DNA from: an uncultured Oscillospiraceae bacterium
Lineage (GTDB): Bacteria > Bacillota > Clostridia > Oscillospirales > Ruminococcaceae
Direction: 5' to 3'
Length of the DNA: 6,223 bases
Assembly: GCA_934486875.1 (NCBI GenBank)
Contig: CAKSPU010000071.1
Location: 1 to 6,223 of the forward strand
Shown here: positions 1 through 4,590 of the stretch, piece after piece
Position numbering within the stretch: position 1 is the first letter of the stretch
Layout: the number at the start of each line of letters is the position of its first letter
Made by a program: the position numbers and the translations under genes
Notes under the pieces: generated by a model
Told to the model about the DNA's origin: nothing
The model's database searches: none
What the model saw: the letters and a program-made list of their open reading frames with translations, nothing else

Positions 1-35
1 CCTGTCTGCGGTCGCTTTCCTTGACTGAACTTATT

Positions 36-365
36 CTATCTGTCGATTTTGTCTATAGAACGATCGAGAATTAGTATGACAGTTCCTTTGGGGTCTTTTA
101 TCAGAACGATGACCGTCCATATCACAAGCCCGAGAACTGTGACCGACAGCCCGAGAAAGCCGTCATTTATCATAGAAGCAGCATCGGGGGAGAAATACTC
201 CGCTCCAAGCTCCATATATTCGTTTGCAGCGTCAACCAGCCACATCAGGGCAGCTCCCCAGTACATACAGCACAGCGTGCCGACCTTCATTTTCCTTGCA
301 TCTGCGCTCATATACCATACAGCTGTGGATATGACCGCCGCAATTAATGTTATAAGCAGTGTCAT
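36..365 (-). CDS. Small membrane protein of unknown function, distal gene of a coupled pair
   Basis: I do not recognise a function. The 109-residue product has three hydrophobic segments, at about residues 3-19, 28-47 and 66-89. The polar stretch between the second and third (NEYMELGAEYFSPD, about 48-61) is acidic, and the tail after residue 90 is short and charged. There is no signal-peptidase site or catalytic motif. The ATG at 363-365 lies one base after the stop codon of the upstream gene (367-369). Its ribosome binding site, AGGAGA (375-380 on the plus strand), lies inside the end of that gene with 9 bases of spacing, so the two are almost certainly cotranscribed and translationally coupled. 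From memory, pairs of similar small hypothetical proteins occur in gut Clostridia; I could not check this. A joint membrane complex is an inference. The 35 bases beyond its stop show no terminator. Confidence 0.8.
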   Translation of the reverse strand: MTLLITLIAAVISTAVWYMSADARKMKVGTLCCMYWGAALMWLVDAANEYMELGAEYFSPDAASMINDGFLGLSVTVLGLVIWTVIVLIKDPKGTVILILDRSIDKIDR

Positions 366-366
366 A

Positions 367-744
367 TCATTTTGTCTCCTTTGCGGCAGATTTTTTCCTT
401 GCTGCCGCTCCGATACACATTATGCCTGCCCACACAGCGGTCACAAGGAGCGCCATTGCCACGCCCGAGGTTGCGATCTCACGGAGCATAACGGAAGTCG
501 CTTCCGCATCTGATGCAGCGGTCAGGAACGGGTAAAAGGGGACTACCTCTCCGTGCCAGAGATGTTCAAACGCCAGCAGAGCCGAGCCGCCCCAGAGCAT
601 TTTGTTGAGAATGCCAAGCTTTTCGGAAAGCTTGCAGGAAAGCTCCTTTCCCTCGCTTTCAGCCCTGCATTCCTGCGAATGAATGACCTTTTCTGCGATA
701 GTTGTTATAACAGCTTCTGTTACCGGTGCAATAAAGCAAGCCAT
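367..744 (-). CDS. Small membrane-associated protein of unknown function, first gene of a coupled pair
   Basis: The product is 125 residues with no function I can name. It starts MACFIAPVTEAV, has an amphipathic or charged region up to about residue 43, a moderately hydrophobic segment around 45-60 followed by the motif EHLWHGEVVP (60-69), and a clear membrane segment at about 93-115 before a Lys-rich tail. Two His and two Glu in the central motif could be functional, but this is inference. I chose the ATG at 742-744 because GGAGGA (751-756 on the plus strand) lies 6 bases upstream. The longer reading frame to 768 would need a TTG start without a ribosome binding site. The gene directly precedes the small membrane protein at 36-365 with one base between them and is preceded by a 228-base AT-rich leader and promoter region. 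Confidence 0.8.
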   Translation of the reverse strand: MACFIAPVTEAVITTIAEKVIHSQECRAESEGKELSCKLSEKLGILNKMLWGGSALLAFEHLWHGEVVPFYPFLTAASDAEATSVMLREIATSGVAMALLVTAVWAGIMCIGAAARKKSAAKETK

Positions 745-766
745 AATTATTCCTCCGTTTTCAGAC

Positions 767-798
767 AAGGATAAGCACTCATAAAGAAGTTTATCCTT
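767..798 (-). repeat. Inverted repeat in the leader of the small membrane protein pair
   Basis: AAGGATAA (767-774) is perfectly complementary to TTATCCTT (791-798), separated by 16 bases. It falls between the proposed promoter (-10 at 823-828) and the ribosome binding site (751-756), so it would form an 8-bp hairpin in the 5' untranslated mRNA, or act as a dyad operator just downstream of the start point. No run of T follows the stem on the minus strand, so it is not an intrinsic terminator. Confidence 0.5.
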
Positions 799-822
799 TC
801 ATATTCTGTATTTTATGATAAA

Positions 823-831
823 ATTATATCA
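823..831 (-). promoter_or_regulatory. Probable extended -10 promoter for the small membrane protein pair
   Basis: On the minus strand the sequence reads TGATATAAT, a perfect TATAAT (823-828) with the TG of an extended -10 one base upstream. The -35 position at 17 bases spacing reads TAGTTA and is poor, which fits an extended -10 promoter. The predicted start near 816 gives a leader of about 70 bases before the ATG at 744. The surrounding DNA from 769 to 949 is very AT-rich and contains no ORF worth calling. Confidence 0.5.
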
Positions 832-949
832 CACACATCTTGAATTAACTACACTAATATTAGGATATTTTACTGTAATAATCGGATATAAACACAAAAA
901 TATGAAATTATATAAATTTAATCTTTCATTCTGTTCATAAACAGCCACG

Positions 950-978
950 AAAAAAGTGACCGCAGAAAACGGTCACTT
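950..978 (-). terminator. Intrinsic terminator of the response regulator gene
   Basis: A 9-bp perfect stem (AAGTGACCG at 954-962 with CGGTCACTT at 970-978) closes a 7-base loop. Read on the minus strand it runs directly into six T residues (A950-A955 on the plus strand). The regulator's TGA stop (973-975) lies inside the first arm of the stem, so the gene ends within its own terminator. The structure separates the regulator from the small membrane protein pair downstream on the same strand. Confidence 0.9.
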
Positions 979-1734
979 AAGTGATGCCTTGTATGCCGAC
1001 GGGGTCATTCCCGCAGCTTCCTTGAATTTCTTTGTAAAATAATCGGGGTCACTGAATCCAAGCCTGTCGGATATCTCATACGTCCTGAATCTTCCGCTTT
1101 CGATGAGAAATTTTGCATATTCTATCCTTATGAGATTGTAAAATTCCCCGAAGCTGATGCCCGTGTTTTTTCTGAAGCATTTTCCGAAATAGTCCTTGTT
1201 CAGCTTCATATATTCTGCCGCTCCGCTCATAGTGACAGGACGGTAGATGTTGTCGGAAAGGTAAACGCACACTCTGCGGACAAATCTGCTGTCACCGCCT
1301 TTTCCGAGACTTTTCAGCACCCTTTCCGCCTGCTTACCGATATCATCATTATCTGCCTTTTCATCAAGCTTCTTTTTCACCCTGAGGAGCATTTCCGAAA
1401 GCTCCTTTTCATCTGCGGGCTTTGTGATATAGTCCAGTACACCAAGTCTCAGCCCCTGCCTTGCGGACTCAAAATCAGCTCTCTGACTGAAAAAGACCAC
1501 ACAAATGTCCCTGTGCTCTCGGCTGATCTCCTCCGCAAGCCTTATGCCGTTTATCTGCGGTCGGCTTACCTCCGTGAGGACAAGGTCGACCCTGTTTTTG
1601 CTCAGAAAATCAAGAGCCTGTTTTTCGGTCTGAACGGCGGAGAGAAGCTCAAAGCCGTATTTGTTCCAGATATCCGTATTCATATATCGGCTGCTCTGGT
1701 AATAATCGTCGTCCGCAATAAGGATACTGTACAT
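973..1734 (-). CDS. YesN-type response regulator (receiver + AraC HTH) with Glu at the phosphoacceptor site
   Basis: This is a 253-residue cytoplasmic transcription regulator. Residues 1-120 form a receiver domain: YSILIADDD carries the acidic pair D8/D9, S83 takes the Thr/Ser switch place and K105-P106 the conserved Lys-Pro. The expected phosphoacceptor motif, normally like DLVLTDIRMP, reads DLVLTEVSRP, so Glu55 (codon at 1570-1572) replaces the Asp. Residues about 150-250 are an AraC-family double helix-turn-helix, with the conserved endings RLGFSDPDYFTKKFK and GMTPSAYK. It is much shorter than typical YesN proteins (around 500 residues), lacking the long middle region. I chose the ATG at 1732-1734 because AGGAGG (1743-1748) lies 8 bases upstream. 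The longer frame to 1788 would start with TTG inside the promoter. No histidine kinase is adjacent. Divergent placement suggests, but does not show, control of the liv operon. Confidence 0.93.
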   Translation of the reverse strand: MYSILIADDDYYQSSRYMNTDIWNKYGFELLSAVQTEKQALDFLSKNRVDLVLTEVSRPQINGIRLAEEISREHRDICVVFFSQRADFESARQGLRLGVLDYITKPADEKELSEMLLRVKKKLDEKADNDDIGKQAERVLKSLGKGGDSRFVRRVCVYLSDNIYRPVTMSGAAEYMKLNKDYFGKCFRKNTGISFGEFYNLIRIEYAKFLIESGRFRTYEISDRLGFSDPDYFTKKFKEAAGMTPSAYKASLK

Positions 1735-1759
1735 AAAGCCTGCCTCCTCTCGGTTTATG

Positions 1760-1788
1760 ATTATATCATATCGGAGAGCATATTTCAA
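1760..1788 (-). promoter_or_regulatory. Promoter of the response regulator gene
   Basis: On the minus strand TTGAAA (1783-1788) and a perfect TATAAT (1760-1765) are separated by exactly 17 bases, a near-ideal housekeeping sigma promoter. The predicted start, about 1753, leaves a very short leader with the AGGAGG ribosome binding site a few bases inside it. This placement also rules out translation starting at 1788. Confidence 0.75.
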
Positions 1789-1827
1789 GCGTACGTATCA
1801 TCAAAATGTGCAAAGCCGACAAAAATA

Positions 1828-1856
1828 TTGACAGATTGTTGGAAATACTGTATAAT
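1828..1856 (+). promoter_or_regulatory. Perfect consensus housekeeping promoter pointing toward livK
   Basis: TTGACA (1828-1833), 17 bases, TATAAT (1851-1856): both hexamers and the spacer match the sigma-70/sigma-A consensus exactly. The expected start is near 1863. The first recognised gene downstream is livK, over 400 bases away; only tiny ORFs lie between. Its -35 is 39 bases from the -35 of the leftward regulator promoter, back to back, so one bound factor between them could affect both. Confidence 0.75.
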
Positions 1857-1899
1857 AATGCCGTATGCTATTTCTTGCGTAATTATGGCGGAGGCAAGT

Positions 1900-1953
1900 T
1901 TGAAAAAGAGCAGGAACGGTTTCAGCTTTTATGAGGAAACTTCCGATGAATAA
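1900..1953 (+). CDS. Candidate small ORF or leader peptide (17 residues, TTG start)
   Basis: TTG at 1900-1902 follows GCGGAGG (1888-1894) by 5 bases and opens a 17-codon frame, MKKSRNGFSFYEETSDE, ending in TAA (1951-1953). An in-frame ATG at 1885 would give 22 residues but has no ribosome binding site. It begins about 37 bases after the predicted start of the perfect promoter at 1828-1856, as a leader peptide would. The peptide is charged and matches nothing I know. A frame this short can easily arise by chance, so only the ribosome binding site and its position argue for it. Confidence 0.22.
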   Translation: MKKSRNGFSFYEETSDE

Positions 1954-2029
1954 GGCAAAAACTGCAAAATTTTTCCGATTTGCAGGGTCTGACAATATAT
2001 TATGCAAATTCATTTTTGGTGTAAAATAA
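1946..2029 (+). CDS. Candidate small ORF (27 residues)
   Basis: ATG at 1946-1948 lies 9 bases after GAGG (1933-1936) and opens a 27-residue frame ending in TAA at 2027-2029. The product is basic and partly hydrophobic (it begins MNKAKTAKFFRF and ends FIFGVK). Its start overlaps the end of the 17-codon frame by 8 bases (1946-1953), which would allow coupling. Both could be read from the perfect promoter at 1828. It resembles no family I recognise and may be a chance frame. Confidence 0.25.
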   Translation: MNKAKTAKFFRFAGSDNILCKFIFGVK

Positions 2030-2077
2030 ATGTTGACTAAGGGAAATCTGTGTTAAAGTTATGTGTAAAATGACTAA
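2019..2077. repeat. Paired direct repeats, possible operator
   Basis: GTGTAAAAT occurs at 2019-2027 and 2063-2071, 44 bases apart. TGACTAA occurs at 2034-2040 and 2071-2077, 37 bases apart. Each copy of the first motif is followed closely by the second (6 bases between them in the first copy, one base shared in the second). The pair lies just upstream of the livK-proximal promoter. AraC-type regulators often bind direct repeats, so these are candidate sites for the divergent regulator, but this is inference. Confidence 0.4.
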
Positions 2078-2119
2078 TTATCCTGCCTGTACAGAGGAAA
2101 ATATCATTTTGTTTACATC

Positions 2120-2148
2120 TTGACTTTTTCGGCTGTAAATTGTATTAT
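2120..2148 (+). promoter_or_regulatory. Probable proximal promoter of the livK operon
   Basis: TTGACT (2120-2125) and TATTAT (2143-2148) are separated by 17 bases; each differs from consensus at one position. Transcription would start near 2155, giving livK a leader of about 127 bases. A further TTGACT at 2033-2038 lacks a good -10 at normal spacing. Confidence 0.6.
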
Positions 2149-2198
2149 ATTATTGTAATGAAAAGTATATGCATTTGGCTTTTGGAAAGATAGCGGAA

Positions 2199-2282
2199 AT
2201 GTATATGCGTTACGTTCTGTTATCCGTCGTGCAGAGCTGTTTTTCAATACATATCCAGACGGAGAAAAGGAAGTTTACATAA
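2199..2282 (+). CDS. Candidate upstream ORF with Val/Leu run, overlapping the livK start (TAATG)
   Basis: ATG at 2199-2201 opens a 27-codon frame whose TAA stop (2280-2282) shares its last base with the ATG of livK, giving TAATG. The frame begins MYMRYVLLSVVQSC and includes five branched-chain residues in six codons (VLLSVV, 2214-2231), plus two Ile further on. The ribosome binding site is weak (GGAAAG, 2184-2189, 9 bases away). A 6-bp pairing, TCCGTC (2223-2228) with GACGGA (2258-2263), spans from the Val/Leu codons to just before the livK ribosome binding site. A leader peptide sensing branched-chain amino acids is an attractive inference, but chance occurrence is quite possible. Confidence 0.3.
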   Translation: MYMRYVLLSVVQSCFSIHIQTEKRKFT

Positions 2283-3511
2283 TGAAAGTTTCAAAGAAAA
2301 TTCTTGCATTAAGCCTTGCTGCTTGTATGACAGTTCCCTTTTTCGGCGGCTGCGGCAGCAATTCCGCAAGTGACAGCACAGACAGCACAGCAGCTCCCGA
2401 AGCTGACGGCGATTTCACAGGCACAATGGTCATCGGCGGCATCGGCCCTGTAACAGGCGGTGCAGCAGTTTACGGCAACGCTGTCAAGAACGGCATTCAG
2501 CTCGCAGTTGATGAGATCAATGCAGCAGGCGGCGTAAACGGCATCAAGCTCGAACTCAATTTCCAGGACGATGAGCACAACGAGGAGAAGGCTGTAAATG
2601 CTTACAATACCCTCAAGGATAAGGGTATGAAGCTCCTTATCGGTACAGTTACCTCCAATCCCTGTATCGCAGTTGCAGCTGAGTCCGCAAAGGACAACAT
2701 TTTCCAGCTCACTCCTTCAGGCTCCGCAGTTGACTGCGTTGCAAATGACAACGCTTTCCGTATCTGCTTCAATGACCCCAACCAGGGTACAGCTTCCGCA
2801 CAGTACATCGCTCAGAACGGTCTTGCCACTAAGGTAGCCGTTATCTACGACAGCTCCGATGTTTACTCCACGGGTATCTATGAGAAGTTTGCTGCTGAGG
2901 CTGCAAACCAGAACCTTGAAGTAGTTGCTGCCGAGGCATTTACCTCCGATTCCAAGACTGACTTCTCCGTACAGATCCAGAAGGTACAGGAATCCGGTGC
3001 AGAGCTTCTCTTCCTCCCTATCTACTATCAGGAAGCGGCTCTTATCCTCCAGCAGGCTGACAAGGCAGGTCTTAATGTTAAGTACTTCGGCTGCGACGGT
3101 CTTGACGGACTTATCGACCAGCTCGGTGATGATGTTGCAATTGCAGAGGGCGTAATGCTCCTTACTCCTTTCGCAGCAGACGCTGCCGATGAAAAGACTG
3201 TTGCTTTCACAACAGCTTACAAGAACGCTTACAACGGTGAAGTTCCCATTCAGTTCGCTGCTGACGGTTATGATGCAGTTTACGCTGTAAAGGCTGCTAT
3301 GGAGAAGGCAGGCATCACAGATGCTTCTATCTCCGCTTCCGACCTCTGCGACGCTCTTAAGACTGCTATGACAGAGATCACAGTTGACGGTGTTACAGGT
3401 TCTATCACTTGGGACGCAAACGGTGAGCCTACCAAGGATCCTAAGGCTATGCAGATCGTTATTACAGAAAATGAGGACGGTACAAAGACAGGTTCTTACG
3501 CTGCCCTTTAA
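2282..3511 (+). CDS. livK: Branched-chain amino acid ABC transporter substrate-binding lipoprotein
   Basis: This is the extracellular binding component of a Liv-family (HAAT) importer. The 409-residue protein begins with a lipoprotein signal peptide: basic MKVSKK, a hydrophobic core at 7-21, and FGGC with the lipidated Cys at residue 24 (a slightly loose lipobox). A Ser/Asp/Thr/Ala linker (about 25-45) tethers it to the membrane. The rest is a type I periplasmic-binding fold (Peripla_BP_6), with recognisable motifs IGGIGPVTGGAAVYG near the N-terminus, AVDEINAAGGVNG, LLIGTVTSNPCIAVA, QLTPSGSA and YYQEAALILQQA. The ribosome binding site is AAGGAAG (2267-2273). Leu/Ile/Val is the family's usual ligand, but members with other amino acids or amides exist and the pocket cannot be read with certainty. 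It opens the operon and is separated from livH by a structured 184-base gap (3512-3695). Its regular codon use suggests high expression. Confidence 0.95.
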   Translation: MKVSKKILALSLAACMTVPFFGGCGSNSASDSTDSTAAPEADGDFTGTMVIGGIGPVTGGAAVYGNAVKNGIQLAVDEINAAGGVNGIKLELNFQDDEHNEEKAVNAYNTLKDKGMKLLIGTVTSNPCIAVAAESAKDNIFQLTPSGSAVDCVANDNAFRICFNDPNQGTASAQYIAQNGLATKVAVIYDSSDVYSTGIYEKFAAEAANQNLEVVAAEAFTSDSKTDFSVQIQKVQESGAELLFLPIYYQEAALILQQADKAGLNVKYFGCDGLDGLIDQLGDDVAIAEGVMLLTPFAADAADEKTVAFTTAYKNAYNGEVPIQFAADGYDAVYAVKAAMEKAGITDASISASDLCDALKTAMTEITVDGVTGSITWDANGEPTKDPKAMQIVITENEDGTKTGSYAAL

Positions 3512-3537
3512 TTTAGTCACTGAATAATTTCGCATTT

Positions 3538-3590
3538 AAGACCCGTATATACTGCACAGCGTTTTTAAGCCGCTGCGATATGCGGGTCTT
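3538..3590 (+). terminator. Hairpin after livK, likely partial terminator or mRNA-stabilising structure
   Basis: AAGACCCG (3538-3545) pairs perfectly with CGGGTCTT (3583-3590). An inner stem, CAGCG (3557-3561) with CGCTG (3571-3575), extends it. Only a broken T-rich stretch (TCTTATTT) follows, so termination is probably incomplete. In Liv operons this position commonly lowers expression of the permease and ATPase genes relative to the abundant binding protein; that role is inferred here. Confidence 0.6.
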
Positions 3591-3614
3591 ATTTGCAATA
3601 TTATGATAAAAAAG

Positions 3615-3666
3615 CTGCTGTAAATTAAAACATTTTTGCTTGCAGATATGCTTTAATTTGCAGCAG
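3615..3666. other. Long hairpin in the leader of livH
   Basis: Fifteen consecutive pairs (3615-3629 with 3652-3666, one a T-G wobble) close a 22-base loop. The stem ends 30 bases before the livH start and does not cover its ribosome binding site. On the plus strand no T run follows. On the minus strand the stem is followed by C and then six T (A3608-A3613 on the plus strand), so it resembles a terminator for antisense transcription. It could also protect the 5' end of a processed livHMG mRNA. Confidence 0.6.
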
Positions 3667-3695
3667 AATAAAAAATGAAAGGAGTCAAGGCTCTT

Positions 3696-4577
3696 ATGAT
3701 GAGTTTCATTTCATATCTTGTAAACGGAATAAGTCTTGGCAGCATCTACGCTCTTATCGCTCTGGGCTACACAATGGTTTACGGCATTGCAAAAATGCTG
3801 AATTTCGCCCACGGTGATATTATTATGGTGGGAGGATTTACTGTTTTCACCGCAATGTCCACTGAATGGTGTCCCGTATGGCTTTCGGTGGTCATCGGTA
3901 TCCTCGTCTGCACCGTGCTCGGTGTTGTTGTGGAAAAGGTGGCATATAAGCCCCTGAGAAATGCTTCGCCCCTTGCGGTGCTGATAACCGCTATCGGTGT
4001 AAGCTACCTGCTCCAGAATGTTGCTCTCATTATCTTCGGCTCCGCATCTCAGAGCTTTACTTCTGTAGTAAAGAATGTGGCTCCAGTCACTATCGGCGGT
4101 GTTACTATCTCTATGGAAACTATAATTTCGATCGTGGTCTCCGTTATCATTATGATCTGCCTTACATTTTTCATCAACAAGACAAAGGCAGGAAAGGCTA
4201 TGCTCGCTGTATCTGAGGACAAGGGCGCTGCACAGCTTATGGGAATAAATGTAAATTCCACCATTTCCCTTACATTTGCTATCGGTTCTGCACTTGCAGG
4301 CGTTGCAAGTGTGCTCCTTTGCTCTTCATATCCACAGATAAGCCCCTACACCGGCTCAATGCCTGGCATCAAGGCATTCGTTGCGGCAGTTTTCGGCGGT
4401 ATCGGCAGCATTCCCGGTGCTATGATCGGCGGTATTCTTCTCGGCGTTATCGAAAACCTGTCGAAAGCATATATTTCGTCACAGCTTTCCGACGCAATAG
4501 TATTCCTTGTGCTTATCGTGGTGCTTATCGTTAAGCCTACAGGTATTATGGGCAAGAAGATAAACGAAAAGGTATAA
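3696..4577 (+). CDS. livH: Branched-chain amino acid ABC transporter permease LivH
   Basis: This is one of two membrane subunits forming the translocation channel of the Liv importer. The 293-residue protein is made of about eight hydrophobic segments. Family motifs are clear: GSIYALIALGYTMVYG (15-30) followed by NFAHGD (36-41), KPLRNASPLAVLITAIG (about 85-101), the cytoplasmic coupling loop with GKAMLAVSEDKGAAQLMG (166-183) that contacts the ATPases, and KAFVAAVFGGIGSIPGAMIGG (226-246). I chose the ATG at 3696. An in-frame ATG at 3675 exists but has no ribosome binding site, and AAAGGAG (3678-3684) lies downstream of it and 11 bases before 3696; the ATG at 3699 is a possible alternative. It is followed after 13 bases by livM, whose ribosome binding site overlaps its stop codon. 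Confidence 0.95.
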   Translation: MMSFISYLVNGISLGSIYALIALGYTMVYGIAKMLNFAHGDIIMVGGFTVFTAMSTEWCPVWLSVVIGILVCTVLGVVVEKVAYKPLRNASPLAVLITAIGVSYLLQNVALIIFGSASQSFTSVVKNVAPVTIGGVTISMETIISIVVSVIIMICLTFFINKTKAGKAMLAVSEDKGAAQLMGINVNSTISLTFAIGSALAGVASVLLCSSYPQISPYTGSMPGIKAFVAAVFGGIGSIPGAMIGGILLGVIENLSKAYISSQLSDAIVFLVLIVVLIVKPTGIMGKKINEKV

Positions 4578-4590
4578 GGGGGCGCAGGAT

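Larger units (their letters stand above)
1735..2281. other. Divergent intergenic region between the regulator gene and livK
   Basis: This is a 547-base stretch without a normal-sized gene. From left to right it holds the regulator's ribosome binding site and promoter (1743-1788, minus), a 39-base interval containing the palindrome CGTACG (1790-1795), a perfect rightward promoter (1828-1856), two overlapping tiny ORFs (1885-2029), direct repeats (2019-2077), a promoter close to livK (2120-2148), and a livK leader with small upstream ORFs and a repeated GTATATGC (2165-2172 and 2201-2208). A 7-bp hairpin, CTGCAAA (1962-1968) with TTTGCAG (1979-1985), is followed on the minus strand by five T residues and could be a weak leftward terminator shielding the regulator. 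I recognise no known riboswitch or T-box. Confidence 0.8.

Noticed and set aside
745..768. N-terminal extension of the first small membrane protein to a TTG at 768
   Set aside because: The extension runs across the GGAGGA that serves the ATG at 744, and the TTG itself has no ribosome binding site.
1735..1788. N-terminal extension of the response regulator to a TTG at 1788
   Set aside because: The extension overlaps the regulator's own -35 and -10 elements and lacks a ribosome binding site. Receiver domains begin near MYSILIADD, and the ATG at 1734 has a strong AGGAGG.
1513..1953. Plus-strand open frame of 146 codons across the regulator gene and intergenic region
   Set aside because: Most of it is antisense to the receiver domain. 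It runs through two promoters and has no recognisable domain. Only its last 17-22 codons were kept as a possible separate tiny ORF.
1968..1983. Possible CodY box around ATTTTTCCGATTT
   Set aside because: Only about half of the positions match the 15-base CodY consensus, no more than expected in AT-rich DNA.
2061..2123. Twenty-codon frame beginning MCKMTNYPAC
   Set aside because: It has no ribosome binding site, overlaps the direct repeats and the proximal -35, and nothing else supports it.
2149..2281. Riboswitch or T-box in the livK leader
   Set aside because: I see no T-box sequence, no specifier-loop arrangement, no terminator with T run, and no known aptamer signature; the leader has only a weak 6-bp pairing.
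2717..3535. Long minus-strand open frame of 272 codons opposite livK
   Set aside because: It is the complement of livK, whose regular codon pattern keeps the opposite frame open. The translation is Cys/Val/Ser-rich and resembles no protein family, and it has no promoter or convincing ribosome binding site.
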